Positions 1 to 13,630 of a stretch of 64,000 bases of DNA are shown here, one piece after another. The stretch spans positions 64,758,335 through 64,822,334 of the forward strand of contig CM054178.1 of the NCBI GenBank assembly GCA_028829895.1, in the 5' to 3' direction. Source of the DNA: Sinotaia quadrata. Taxonomy: Eukaryota; Mollusca; Gastropoda; Architaenioglossa; Viviparidae. Numbering within the stretch: position 1 is the first letter of the stretch; every line of letters begins with the position of its first letter. The position numbers were made by a program, and so were the translations under genes. The notes below the pieces were generated by a model. The model was not told the origin of the DNA. It did not search any database and saw only the letters and a list, made by a program, of their open reading frames with translations.

Positions 1-1587
<1,587 letters not shown>

Positions 1588-1724
1588 AGTTTACACATTA
1601 GTTAAAGGAATCCATCGACAATATCATTATATGACGTCATCGATTTTGTTTAATGGGGAGTTTACACATTGTTGAAAGGAATCCATCGACAATAACATTA
1701 TGTGACGTCATCGATTATATATAA
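1588..1724. repeat. 71-bp tandem duplication carrying two CRE-type palindromes
   Basis: Two copies start at 1588 and 1659, both beginning AGTTTACACATT and sharing GGAATCCATCGACAATA. Each contains the palindrome TGACGTCA (1632-1639 and 1703-1710), followed immediately by TCGAT. TGACGTCA is the consensus site of CREB/ATF bZIP factors; whether it is used here is unknown. Confidence 0.85.
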
Positions 1725-2021
1725 TGACTTTGCTGCTGTGAACTCTACATAAAAAGCAGTTCTGCATGCAAGAGCGTTTTTATATATGTGCTAATGTGTC
1801 AACGTTTTCCTGACTAATTAAGAAAGCTATTGCATGTCTAACAGATGTGGTTCCAAAAGAAATGGTAATTCTATACGCAAATTCAGAATGAGCAAACCGC
1901 CAAATCCTTGAAGGAACCGAGCTTGTCAAAACTAAACGCTATTATGCGTACCCATCAAAACCAGTTTGAGTCTAGTTCCACACAAGAAAGATGTCATGCA
2001 ACGCGATCTCGTGCAGAAAAA

Positions 2022-2222
2022 CAAGATTATATGCAAGAGTGGTTATAAGATTAGTTGTCAGATTAGATACTATATTATACGCAAGATTATACACACAATT
2101 TGATGCACGGTTAAATATAAGTTTAGGTTTGAATATATTCAAACTTATGCACAAGATTAGTTACACGATTAGATTCAAGATTAGACACAATATTAGACAT
2201 AAGCTTAGATATAAGACTAGAG
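2022..2222. repeat. Degenerate short-unit tandem repeat (AAGATTAGAT-like)
   Basis: Variants of ACAAGATTAGA recur at 10-30 bp spacing. The two overlapping opposite-strand open frames here follow from the low-complexity sequence and are not called as genes. Confidence 0.6.
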
Positions 2223-2488
2223 AGAGATATTTTAGCCAAGAAAGCCACTTTCCTAGATGATTTCAGTGATTTAGAAATGATTAATGACTATACAAAACAA
2301 ACGGTCATCTAGAAATAAACTACACTTCTCCATACTGTTCTTTTAATAACGTCACTTCCTTTATTTAAGGAGAGTTGTCTACTAGTGAACAAGTTGACCG
2401 TTGTAAATGACTTCTGTGAGTTATGAACGTTTAAAATAGCAACGAGGTGTTTCTGAGCTTCTGATACTTGTCCATTGATCTGGTTCTT
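2223..2488. other. Non-coding spacer
   Basis: No coding or structural feature seen between two degenerate tandem arrays. Confidence 0.5.
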
Positions 2489-3180
2489 ATGTCACTGCTA
2501 CGATTGTCACTGTCTGTCAAGTCTCTTCTTTAGTCACTGTCAGTTAAGTCTCTACTTTTGCCACAGTTAATCAAGCCTCTTCTTTTGTCACAGTTAGTCA
2601 AGTCTTTCTTTTGTCATAGTTAATCAAGTCTCCATTTGCCACAGTTAGTCAAAACTCTTACTTTGTCACAGTTGGTCAAGTCCCTTTTTTTTTTTGTCAC
2701 ATTTAGTCCAGTCTCTTTATTTGCCATGATTAGGCAGGAATCTTCTTTTGACACGATTAGGCAAGTCTCTTCATTGTCAACATTTTGCAAGTCACTTCTT
2801 TAGTCACGATTACGCAAGTCTCTTTATTTGTCACGACTATTCAAGTCACTTCATTTGCCATGATTAGGAAAGTCTAATCATTCATCATAATCAGTCAAAT
2901 CTCTTCATTCATACATGTAATCATGTCTCTTGTTTCGTAAATGTTTGTCAAGTCTGTTTACTTGTTACAATCAGTCAAGTATTTTTATTCATCGCAGTCA
3001 ATCACATCTCCTCATTCATCATGATCAATCTTATCTCTCTTCATTCATCACGATCAATCATATCTCTTCATTCATTATGATCAATCATATCTCTTCATTC
3101 ATCATGATCAGTCATATCTCTGCATTCATCATGAGCAATCATTTCTTCATTCATCACGATGAATGAATCTTCATTTGTCA
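2489..3180. repeat. Diverged minisatellite, unit about 27 bp
   Basis: About 25 degenerate copies. The left part reads like GTCACAGTTAGTCAAGTCTC; the right part drifts to TCATTCATCATGATCAATCA with the same period. The gradual change along the array suggests an old array renewed from its right end. The open frame at 2930-3166 is repeat-derived. Confidence 0.85.
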
Positions 3181-3655
3181 CGAAAAAAAACCAAACCAAA
3201 ACAAGCACTCGTTTCGCGATTCTGAGCAATGTTTATTCAAGAGTTACTTTTCCTTTAAGTACTTAGTAAACAAGGGAGCGAACTGAATGAATTACTGCCG
3301 CGTTAAAAATAACTTCGTTTCGATTGCACTTTAACTTTTCCTATCTTTTTTTTTTTTTTTAACGGGGACCTGCGCAAAAAGATATGGCCTCGGCGGAATT
3401 CTTGTTTCTGTTCAAACCCTTTAAAAGCTGCTCTGTAATATAAGCAGAACGAATGGTCGTCAGAAGCAAACTTTGAATGATAAATACAACTTTGGACATG
3501 AGTCCATTGATCTGTCTTGATTTGTTATGCAACATCGCATGTACAATTTTATTCAATCTCCAAATTCTGTTCATTTAATTTTAAAACACCATCTGGATTG
3601 TTTCAAGTGTGTTGTGGGCCACACAACATTCTTCATCTCTTGACAAGCAGGCATA
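3181..3655. other. Non-coding spacer
   Basis: Contains a T-run at about 3346-3360. No supportable gene; open frames on both strands are short and overlap each other. Confidence 0.45.
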
Positions 3656-3795
3656 GTGGACTTGCTCTAGTGTCTGGACCAGTCGCTTTTGTGGACTTGC
3701 CTCATGTCTGGACCAGTCGCTTTTGTGGACTTGCTCTAGTGTCTGGACCAGTCGCTTTTGTGGACTTGCTTCATGTCAGGGCCAGTCGATTTTGC
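3656..3795. repeat. 35-bp minisatellite, 4 copies
   Basis: Units start at 3656, 3691, 3726 and 3761 and share GTGGACTTG and CTGGACCAGTCG. The open frame through it (3517-3870) is explained by the repeat. Confidence 0.9.
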
Positions 3796-5149
3796 GGCCT
3801 TGTAGCCACTGCCCTCATTTTAACCCAGCGGCTTATGGGTCAAAGTATTGACACCAAAATCACATATTAATCTTTTTAATTAATCTTAAAATGTATTTTA
3901 TTTAAACATTGTTTACATTGCTCTTTGTTAATTAGAAATGGAACACATGACCCAACAGGTCTTTCTTGAGTAAACAAACTGAAACTAATAATAAAATCAA
4001 ATAAAAATGTTTTACTTTCACGAAATTTCATTCTTATATCAGTTTATAAATCGCGAGGAAATATGACAAAAAATTGTTGTACCCATAGTAAAACGGTGCC
4101 AGTACACGCTGTTTTTTAATGCACGGCTCAAACCTCACTCGACTTAGAGATATAATAGCCAGCCATTAAGACTGCAGTTGAACAAGGGCAGATAACCAGG
4201 GGTTCAAAGTGTATTTAACCAAGTTTTCCTTTTTGATCAACTCCAAGATTCATTAATGTCAAGGTAACGCTATTCATTTCATTGACAATGGACAATGACG
4301 AACATAAAGTGCGGTCACCGATGCAGGGATGTATAATTTCTGAGTGGTGGGGGAAGACATTAGGGTGTATTGAAGCGTATTGGAACTATTTTAATGGGCG
4401 ATAACCTACTAAATAAGGCACATGGCGTCCCCAACAATATGTATTTCTAATTTTTCTTTTTTAAAATTACAATCTTGTGATTTAATGAAATTAGGATTTT
4501 GATGACCACACTGCCTAAGGTATGCAAACGTCTTGTGGTTATCATATTAATTTCTAAACTCAGAAGCGTAATAAGCAGTTATAAGTTTGTGTTTTTAAAA
4601 ACTGAGTTTATAGAATTATTATTATGCACTAAATGTATCAGAACACCTAATCGCTACTGATATTTTTTGTAATTTTGTTTCTTGGTGTTTGTGACTGACC
4701 CAGCATTTATGATACTTCTCTATACGAATTCGTGTCTGTATTCTTGTTGTTTATTTCTTTATTTAAAAAAGAAAACGTCGACTATATAAATTTTAATATT
4801 ATCCTCGTCCAAAATTTAGGTGTGGTAAACTGTTTAACTGGCACCAATCAGTCAAGAATGAGAAGGGGTATAAATCGGGTCAACATCCTGCTCTTAACGC
4901 TGGGCAAAACACCCCGACTTCAGTAATTCTAGGTACGTTGTCATTACTTGACCTTCTTGACCTTTAAAGTTGTGTCAACCTGACATTGTTTCACTGACCT
5001 TTTTCGGGACGATTATTCATAGCCTTCTTAATATTTTCACGTCGCATTCGTTATCTCAGTCCCATCCACTCTTAGAGTAGAGACTTATATTCTAAAAATA
5101 AACTCGTAACTCCTGAAAATTGGACCACAGTATGAGTTTTGTACCGCAT
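3796..5149. other. Non-coding, AT-rich
   Basis: About 1.3 kb with no recognisable gene, RNA or mobile element. The longest open frame (4732-4926) has no coding signature. Confidence 0.45.
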
Positions 5150-5323
5150 CGAGGTCGCGAAATATCGTCACTTCCGATTTGCATTATGCACGACAAAATG
5201 GAGGGGAGACAATAAATGTATGAAAAAGTACTTGCTAGTTAGTTGTGCTTTAGTTGGTGTTGCAGTTTGTTGATGCATTGAGATGTAAGAGCAGTTTTAG
5301 CTGTAGTCCAAAAGGGAGATAAA
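5150..5323 (+). promoter_or_regulatory. Possible promoter / non-coding first exon
   Basis: A short CpG-containing patch has an ETS-like CACTTCCG followed directly by an octamer ATTTGCAT (5169-5182 region), then ATGGAGGGGAG. The patch ends at a strong 5' splice-site match, AAA|GTAAGTA, at 5323/5324. This could be a non-coding first exon of an unidentified plus-strand gene. There is no transcript evidence and the motifs may be coincidental. Confidence 0.2.
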
Positions 5324-5432
5324 GTAAGTATAAAAATCAGTAAAAGTAACAAGTGCTCAGACAATGCACATGTGTTAGATATTAATTTAATTTGCTCAAG
5401 TAACATACATAGCACATGGAAGTTTGGTAATT

Positions 5433-5569
5433 GTACTGATCTCTTTCAATTCTGTTTTACAAATGGAAGTTTGATTATTGTCAAATAGCACTAAGGTTTC
5501 ACAAACTGTATGGTCTAAATTTTGTCCCACTTGACCTTGTTTTGTAACAGAATTGAAAGAGTTCAGTAC
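5433..5569. mobile_element. Short fold-back / MITE-like element
   Basis: Near-perfect inverted repeats of about 26 bp lie at 5433-5460 and 5544-5569. They share TTTCAATTCTGTT on the left and its complement AACAGAATTGAAA on the right, and enclose 83 bp. There is no coding capacity, which fits a miniature inverted-repeat transposable element of unknown superfamily. Confidence 0.65.
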
Positions 5570-5670
5570 AGTTAGAAATAATTCAAAATAAATTCTGACA
5601 ACTCAGTAAGCTTTCGTATTTATTGATTACTATGCATAGAGAAATAAATATTGAAAGAGTAAAACTCTTT

Positions 5671-5694
5671 TCGTTGGGGGGGTGGGGGCGGCGT
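5671..5694 (+). other. G-rich tract (G-quadruplex candidate)
   Basis: Seven G, then T, five G, and CGGCG: a compact G-run cluster in otherwise AT-rich DNA. Confidence 0.5.
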
Positions 5695-6048
5695 TAAGAC
5701 ATAGCTCCTCAATTTAATTATTAGTAAAGAGCATGGAAAAATCTTACTTTCAGCTACAAGTTTAGAAATTTAACAGTCGTGGATATTGATTATGAAATAT
5801 CCTAATATAGTTTGAATTGAAAAAAAAACACGCCTGATAATTATTATAAATTATATTCACCGAGACCCGAAAATGGGGAAATAAATTGATTGCATGAAGT
5901 ATCCCAACTGTTGCCTTATATAATATTTTCGACAGAAATGGTTCGATAATTAAATAGGTTGAGCATATTGTTTTAAGTGAAAGCCAAACACAGCACAAGT
6001 TAAAGCATATTTTTGTTTATGGACAATACGTCTAGGAGACCTTTTATA

Positions 6049-6966
6049 AACACATCACACTCAAGTGATGCATACCCGTCCGCTGTCTATAAGAAGATCA
6101 CACTCAAATGATGTCTACCTGTCTGTTGTCAATAAACACATCGCACTCAAGTGATGCATATCCGTCCGCTGTCTATAACACATCGACTCAAGTGATGCAT
6201 ACCCGTCCGCTGTCTATAATAAGATCACACTCAAGTGATGCATACCCGTCCGCTGTCTATAACACATCGATTCAAGTGATGCATACCCGTCCGCTGTCTA
6301 TAAACACATCACACTCAAGTGATGCATACCCGTCCTCTGTCTATAGATCACACTCAAATGATGTCTACCTGTCTGTTGTCAATAAACACATCGCACTCAA
6401 GTGATGCATATCCGTCCGCTGTCTATAACACATCGACTCAAGTGATGCATACCCGTCCGCTGTCTATAACACATCGACTCAAGTGATGCATACCCGTCCG
6501 CTGTCTATAACACATCGACTCAAGTGATGCATACCCGTCCGCTGTCTATAACACATCGACTCAAGTAATGCATACCCGTCCGCTGTCTATAAAAAGATCA
6601 CACTCAAATGATGTCTACCTGTCTGTTGTCAATAAACACATCGCACTCAAGTGATGCATATCCGTCCGCTGTCTATAACACATCGACTCAAGTGATGCAT
6701 ACCCGTCCGCTGTCTATAACACATCGACTCAAGTGATGCATACCCGTCCGCTGTCTATAACACATCGACTCAAGTGATGCATACCCGTCCGCTGTCTATA
6801 ACACATCGACTCAAGTGATGCATACCCGTCCGCTGTCTATAACACATCGACTCAAGTAATGCATACCCGTCCGCTGTCTATAATAAGATCACACTCAAGT
6901 GATGTCTACCTGTCTGTTGTCAATAAACACATCACACTCAAGTGATGTATATCTGTCCACTATCTA
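6049..6966. repeat. 42-bp minisatellite with higher-order organisation
   Basis: About 22 copies of a unit built on CTCAAGTGATGCATACCCGT and CCGCTGTCTATAA. A distinctive variant pair (CTCAAATGATGTCTACCTGT, then CAATAAACACATCGCACTC) recurs at about 6091, 6344, 6592 and 6886. This marks repeats-of-repeats about 250-290 bp long, each with 6-7 monomers. Confidence 0.95.
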
Positions 6967-7484
6967 TAAAATATTTCTGCAAACATAGTTGTGCATGACA
7001 CGTTGACACATTCATCGCACGTGACAGTTCCATTCGTGAAATAAGCCACTGCGTGCAGCGAAGTTTCTGTTTTGATATTAATATTTATTTTTCTACTGCT
7101 TTTCGAAATTTTATTCACCATCAAGATCTCTTTCTTACTTGATTTTCCACTTCTTTCAATATATGTGTCCAACACTCAATACAGAAGTATGTGTTATGTA
7201 ACTAAAAGTGATACTGAACACTATTTTCAGTGTGAAAGAGGGTTCAAAGGTTGGATTTAATTAATTCTGTACATATTATGGCTTTTGAGGTATGGCGGTT
7301 AACTGTTCATTAGCATTATATGCTTTTTCCGATAACAAAATATTACTAGCCGGACATAAAACCAAAGTGACTTCTAGGCACTTGTTCACTGTGTAGTCTG
7401 TTTCGAGTGAGTCTACCCGTTATTATCTTTGTCAGAAATGCACATGCATTCGATTATTTTGTCATTTTTCAAAACTGTAAAACG
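6967..7484. other. Non-coding spacer
   Basis: No supportable gene. Open frames near 6960-7260 are short and overlap on opposite strands. Confidence 0.45.
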
Positions 7485-7542
7485 ATAAATACATTCCTTA
7501 AATAAATATATTATAAATACATTCCTTAAATAAATATATTAT
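7485..7542. repeat. 28-bp tandem duplication
   Basis: Two copies of ATAAATACATTCCTTAAATA plus ATATATT start at 7485 and 7513. Confidence 0.9.
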
Positions 7543-8590
7543 AAAGCCCCAAACCAAGCTCCCCATTCGTACTCTGTGTCAAGAGGTTTTGGATATCACC
7601 TGAAGTCATTAATCTTCTTCGCCCTTCTCACGTTATACGTAAAGTACCGTTCACTGGCTTACCCAAAACAGAAACTACCCAAGCTGCGAATCCGTCTAAA
7701 TATATCTTTAAGGTACCAGGGTGTGATTTTGCACACGACATGCTTCTCTTACTTGAAACACTTGCACTCTCTGTAGTACAAAGGTAATCAAGTCATTATG
7801 AGTACTGAACCCATTGGACTCAGACACTATTTGCGCTATCTACAGTGTTGTCAGTCTTCAGACAATCATAAAACCAACAATTTAAATTGTTTTATACGTC
7901 AGGATAAAATGTCGTGACTGCCAATGCACTAAGACAAATTAATGTCATAAAACGAAGTGTTCTATATTTTGGACCTTAGCATACAATAAATATATAATTA
8001 TAATGATCATGATAGTAGTACTTTTGGGTGCCCTCAAATCAGGACAGCGTGATGAACAAAAAAGACATGATAGCTATTCGGGATCAGAAACTGAGAAAGT
8101 ATGGAGAGCAGAAAGGCCCATAACGCAGTGGTCAGATTTGCTCGTACCTCCAGTGTTTTGATTGAAAGAATATGCTGACTAGTAATTTCTGACCATTTAG
8201 TCTTGTAGCAGATCGGTCATGGAGTCCAAATCTGGACCTGCGCACAAAGCAGTGGACTCGACTCAGGAAGTGACTTTGCAACAAAAGCTGTCAACACACA
8301 AAGTGCAAAGGTCAACAATGAGTACAGGCCAATCACTCCAAGCTAAAATATGCATAATAGAAATTTGTATAAAGTAGTCTTAAACAATGAAGAAAAAAGA
8401 AGGAATGAAACAACTCTTGACAACAATTCAGTTGAAAGATAAGATGAAAAGATAATATACTAACTAACAGATGAGCAGCTACAGAGTAATATTTTATGAC
8501 AATTAAATATTAATTAATATTATAACTGAAGTATGAAACATTTCGTGTAGATAACATTTCAGTTCCTATGTCACAAAAGTATTGAATCTG
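7543..8590. other. Non-coding spacer
   Basis: About 1 kb without recognisable genes or repeats. Confidence 0.45.
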
Positions 8591-8688
8591 AAAATAACAG
8601 ACAGAAACAATGCTTGCTGGACGTTTAAAATAACAGACAGAAACAATGCTTGCTGGTAGTTTAAAATAACAGACAGAAATAATGCTTT
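8591..8688. repeat. 36-bp tandem repeat, about 3 copies
   Basis: AAAATAACAGACAGAAACAA begins at 8591, 8627 and 8663. The next array starts directly after it. Confidence 0.9.
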
Positions 8689-8689
8689 A

Positions 8690-9062
8690 CCTAGTCTGAC
8701 ATGCCAAGTCTGCATTCAATGGCTGTACCTATGTCTTGGTATGCCAAATCTACTTTGAATGGTCAGCCCCCTGTCTGATATGCCAAATATACATTCAATG
8801 GTCGTACTTCTTATCTGATATGCCAAGTCTACATTCAATGGTCATACTTCTTGTCTGACATGCCAAGTCTACATTCAATGGTCGTACTTCTTGTCTGACA
8901 TGCCACCTCTGCATTCAATGGTCGTACTTCTTGTCTGATATGCCAAGTCTACATTCAATGGTCGTACTTCTTGTCTGACATGCCAAGTCTGTATTAAATG
9001 GCCGTACCTAGTCTGACATGCCAAGTCTACATTCAATGGCCGTACCTAGTCTGACATGACCG
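8690..9062. repeat. 41-bp minisatellite, about 9 copies
   Basis: The unit contains TGACATGCCAAGTCTACATT and CAATGGTCGTACTTCTTGTC. Some copies are shortened to CCGTACCTAG at the edges. Confidence 0.92.
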
Positions 9063-9490
9063 TACTGCTAACTATGAGGTTGTCTCCTGCACACCAAAGT
9101 ACGTTTCAGATGCTTAAGGACTGTATGATCCTTCGCCTGATTAGAATCTGACTGACCTCGACAGTACTTTCACTCGTAGGTGTTAGGCACGATTAAAAGG
9201 TCCGATTGCAATTCTGTCACAGGAAAGTCCCAAGTCTGTGTAAGGCCAAGTACTAACTGCCTGTAACAACATGAAAAAATAAACACTACTGAAGAATGAA
9301 AATATGCACTTACTGATCTGTAATGCCTAGCACTCGCATGAGTAGTAAGAAATATCAGTCCTCCTTTCCACCTTAGAAACTGGCCGCAAAATTTTGCTTG
9401 TCTCATTCACGCGAGAATAACCCATCAGTGTTTGATGAGCTTGTCAATGCTTTGGTATGCTTATATATTATATATATAATATATAATTAT
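9063..9490. other. Non-coding spacer
   Basis: Ends in an AT palindromic stretch (about 9461-9487). The minus-strand open frame 9170-9406 has no recognisable domain. Confidence 0.4.
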
Positions 9491-9684
9491 TATAATACAT
9501 GTAGTAGTAAAAGAGAAGACAGCTGATATAATAATTTTACATGCAGACGGTCGGAATGACAGACATATTAACAATCATTAGACATATAAATTTTATAATA
9601 GTAGCAAAAGGAAAGACAGCTGATAAAATAATTTTATATACAGACGGTCGGAAAGACAGACAAATTAACAATTAGACATGCAGT
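9491..9684. repeat. About 100-bp imperfect tandem duplication
   Basis: Both copies contain GACAGCTGATA, AATAATTTTA and CAGACGGTCGGAA. The second starts near 9594. Confidence 0.85.
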
Positions 9685-10485
9685 TATGAGAATTCACTGC
9701 CGAATACGGAACAGGGGAATTAAGCGTGACAGCAACTTTCATGTATAATTAAAATGCAGTTAGTTCCCCTGCTTTACCATCTTCCTCTCCTCACCACATT
9801 CCAAAATTCTTCAGACAGTAAGTGACACAACTGGTGCCAGGAAGGTCATTTATTAATTTATGTCATCTTTAACCTTCAAAACGATAAACACTGAGATTAG
9901 TTTTTTGGACGGGGCGATAAAGTGAATTGGGCAATTTAAAAATAGAACTAGTAGTGGACTAGTCGCGCAAAGTAATTACAAAAACCCATTTTACACTTAC
10001 TGTTTCTCACCCCACCCCCCTCCCTCTCATACACCCATGATAGCGAATCTCCACGTTTTAAAGTGGAAAATACGAGTCTTTGCATCTGTCTGCAAAATCA
10101 GCGTACTTGAAACAAATGTTTCCCCAATAAAAAAAAAAAAAAAACTGCCGAGAAAGCAGTAAATTGCAGACGAGACTGACGAGAACAGAAACAAACAGAA
10201 TGCTTTAAAGGGCGTCAAACTCATTACTCGATTCTCTGTTTTGAAATTGTTTTATTTTTACAAGACTGATTCTTGGCTTGGACTCAGAAACAAGGAAATC
10301 CTGGAAGTTGACTTGAAAAATGTATAGAAACAGTTATAAAGAAACATATATTTTTAATACACGTAAAAAATTATCACTGGTCATTTTATTTCTAAAATTA
10401 AGCTAGTTAACGTGTATTTTAAAATAATAGCCGATTAAAATGAATTGCTAAAAGTAATCATCTTCTAAAGTATTTTTTAAATTGT
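9685..10485. other. Non-coding spacer
   Basis: Includes a C-rich tract near 10010-10027 and an A-run near 10130. No supportable gene. Confidence 0.45.
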
Positions 10486-10560
10486 ATTTTACGTCATTCA
10501 GCCATTGCATATAGAGTGCTGATTTTACGTCATTCAGCCATTGCCTGTAGAGTGCTGATT
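10486..10560. repeat. 36-bp tandem duplication
   Basis: ATTTTACGTCATTCAGCCAT begins at 10486 and 10522, and both copies end TAGAGTGCTGA. Confidence 0.9.
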
Positions 10561-10703
10561 TTAAAACTAAAAACACACTTTCCCTAAATTTCCAGTAGAC
10601 ACCAAAATGATAACTTACACTCCAGACACTTCATTCACACATATAATAAATAAGTGAAAGAAAGAATAGAAAAGAATAAATCAGAATAACAAATATATAT
10701 ATA

Positions 10704-10876
10704 CAGTGGAACCCTGTGGTATCGCAAATTCGGATATAATGCAGTCATGGCATGACTCCTGAAATATATATCTTAATAATGCATTATATTGCAAAACCCC
10801 ACATTAATGAGACTCCACTATTAACGAGATCTGATTTTGTGGACCCCAATTATCGCGTTATAGTCAGATGTCACTG
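10704..10876. mobile_element. Tc1/mariner-superfamily (pogo/Tigger-like) MITE
   Basis: A 173-bp non-coding element begins CAGTGGAACCC and ends GATGTCACTG. It is flanked by TA on both sides, as expected for a TA target-site duplication. Inside are GGATATAATG and GGACCCCAATTATCGCG, typical of the CAGTGGAACCCC/GGATATAAC family of non-autonomous Tigger-like elements common in animals. No transposase is present. Confidence 0.75.
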
Positions 10877-11309
10877 TATATACATAAATGAATATGCATA
10901 AATGGATACAAGTATTGTAATAAATATGCATATGGTTCAATCACGACTGACCTTTCTCCACAAAATGTTTTTACCAGTGTGGGTCTGGGAGAGTTTTTCA
11001 GGCAGTTTCTCCAATGACGGCAGAATGACTCTGATCTTTTGGGGCCGATTTTGGTGAACACAAAGACAGACTGGGTCAGTCACGTGGTCAGTCGGCCTAA
11101 ATTCTGGCGAATTATTACAACCTGACCTACTAGATCGGCCAAGATTGTGCAATATTGCCAGAGATCACCAGAGTCTCCAAGAATGAAGCGAGCTATGGGT
11201 AGATTGGTAACGTGAGATAAGTTGGGTCTGCTTTGACGAGTCTAACAGCGTTCTGATGCCCTGAAAAACCTAAAGACAAATTAAATGACAGGTGGCTATC
11301 CCTCTTACC
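10877..11309. other. Non-coding spacer of higher complexity
   Basis: More GC-rich than its surroundings. Two overlapping minus-strand open frames (10864-11152) have no recognisable domain. It could be an old repeat or an untranslated exon. Confidence 0.35.
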
Positions 11310-12065
11310 GTCACAATGGTTATATATCAGAATGGAATGTTACCTGCTTACCCATATAATGATTATATCTCAAAAGAGAAATGTTACCTGCTTGCCTAAA
11401 TAATGGTTATTCCATAATATGGAATGTTACCTGTTTGCCTAAACTGATCTTACCTCAAAATGAAATATTAACTGCTTGCGTTTATAATAGATGTACCTCA
11501 AAATTGAAGTATAGCCATTATATAGGCAAGCAGGTAACATTCTGTTTTGAGGTATAACTATTAGAGGCAAACAGTCAATATTTTAAGGTATAACCATTAA
11601 ATGGGCAAGCAGATAACATTCCGTTTTGAGGTATAACAATTATATAGGCAAGCAGATAACATTCCGTTTTGAGGTATAACCATTATATAGGCAAGCAGAT
11701 AATATTCCAGTTTGAGGTATAACCAAACAGAATAGAATGTTACCTGTTTGCCTAAGCAGTGATTATACCTCAAACTAGAATGTAATCTGCTTACCCTTAT
11801 AATGGTTATACCCCAAAATGAAATGCTATCTGCTTGCCTAGTGGTTATACCTCAAAATGCTTGCACCAAATAGTGGTTAATCATTAAAAATATAATTTTA
11901 CATCCATATCCAAGTAATGGTTATACTTCAGAAATTGAAGTGTTAACTGTTTCCTGTGTGCACATAAAATGGTTATTCCTAAAAACTAAAATGTTTCCTG
12001 CGTATAATGGTTACACCTTTAAAAATAGTTTATTATGTGCAAGGTCGTGTAATATATTCTGCCTA
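11310..12065. repeat. Minisatellite (about 42-45 bp) with an internal inverted block
   Basis: The unit carries ATGTTACCTGCTTGCCTA and ATAATGGTTATACCTCAAAA. It reads forward from about 11310 to 11500. It reads as its reverse complement (TAGGCAAGCAGGTAACATTC, GAGGTATAACCATTATA) from about 11505 to 11725, and forward again to about 12065. Confidence 0.92.
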
Positions 12066-13210
12066 AAAATTACACCTCCGTGGTAATGAAAGTTGATTCC
12101 TTTCGTCAATGTATGGATCATGTAATAGGTTCTTCTTCAAAAGTAATTTGCACGTGGCAACCTAAGTGGGGTTTTTCTTTCGTAAATTTGTTAACTGCAT
12201 GGCGATAGATTGTTTGCTATATCCGAATGACACCCGCTTGGCAACACGCGATGGTTTCTTTCCTAAAAGTGTGCGTGGCCCTGCAGTTAATTATTTCCAA
12301 AGAGATCTCCAAACACTGGTTTCCTGTGTGGCAATGAAGGCGTTTCTCCTTCAAACGTTTTCGGGCATATGGTAATAAACGCGTTTCTACACCAGACATT
12401 GTTAAGTTGCCTGAGTGCTGAGGTCTTTGTCCTAAAACATTGATTCGTGTCTGGCAGTCTAACTGTTTTGTCCTACAACATTGATTCATATCTGGCAGTA
12501 TAACTGGTTCTCTTCCAAACAGTGTTACCTGCTTCTGAAACAAGTCTTTCTCCTCCAAGTAGTGTTACCTGCATCTGAAACAAGTCTTTCTCCTTCGAAA
12601 TTGTTACTTGCATGGCAATATAAACGTTTCTCCTCCAAGTGCCTGCCTGGGAATTTATTCTCCAAACAAGTGTTACCTGTGTGGAAGTATTGTTTCTTCT
12701 CCAAACATTGTTACCTGTGTGGAAGTATTGTTTCTTCTCCAAACATTGTTACCTGTGTGGAAGTATTATTTCTTCTCCAAACAGTGTTACCTGTGGTGGC
12801 GACACAAGTGTTTATTATATAACATTGCTACCTGTGCGGAAATATTAGCGTTAGTCCTCCAACATTATTACCTGTAGGTGAAGGTAAGTGTTTTTCCCCA
12901 AACATTTTTACCTGTAAGTGAAGGTAAGTGTTTTCCTCCAACATTGTTACCTGTAGGTGAAGGTAGATGTTTTTGCCCCAACATTGTTACCTGTAGGAGA
13001 ATGTAGATGTTTTTGCCACAATATTGTTACCTGTAGGTGAAGGTAGGTGTTCCCCCGAACATTATTACCTATAGGTGAATGTAGGTGTTTTTGCCCCAAC
13101 ATTGCTATCTGTGTAGATTTATACGTGTTTTTCCTTCAAGACTGCTACCTCTGTAGATTTATTTGTGTTTCTCCTTCATCATTTTTACGTGTGTGGTAAT
13201 GCTTTACAAT
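12066..13210. repeat. Minisatellite (about 38-42 bp), related neighbouring array
   Basis: Units centre on CATTGTTACCTGTGTGGAAG and later CATTGTTACCTGTAGGTGAA with TCTCCTCCAA or TTTGCCCCAA. The shared GTTACCTG core links it to the preceding array. Several overlapping open frames on both strands (12166-12877) come from the repeat and are not genes. Confidence 0.9.
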
Positions 13211-13630
13211 TTTTTATGCCCCCAAGAAATACATATTATATGCTTGATAAAACATTATAAATATTTCTGCCCCTCCAAAAAAAAATTAAAAAAAAGAAAA
13301 GAAAAGAAACAGAAATATCTGCAAGACACTCCGTCACAAATGTCTGTATCTCCCCTAATCACCTCCCATTCTCTCGTATTGACGCCTGCATGACAAAAAA
13401 CCAAAGCAGCAAAATATACATACACTCTATCTTTCTCACCCCAAATTTATTACCTGCCAAATGTAGATGATTTGTCACCGTTAAGTGCGAAATGATTTTT
13501 ATGGCAACGAATAAATGATTAATACATTTCGTCAAGACGAGAGAGAAACTTACTTTTCATGATTTCAATCGTATATATTAACTGTTATATTCTCCACTCC
13601 ATAGGTTTGTTTGTTTGTTTTGTGCTCCAG
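13211..13630. other. Spacer / presumed intron
   Basis: Contains an A-rich stretch (about 13276-13310) and ends in a pyrimidine-rich TTTGTTTGTTT run leading to the acceptor at 13630. Confidence 0.4.

Noticed and set aside
12166..12877. Several overlapping open frames on both strands
   Set aside because: All lie inside the 12.1-13.2-kb minisatellite, and the similar peptides in different frames are repeat products.
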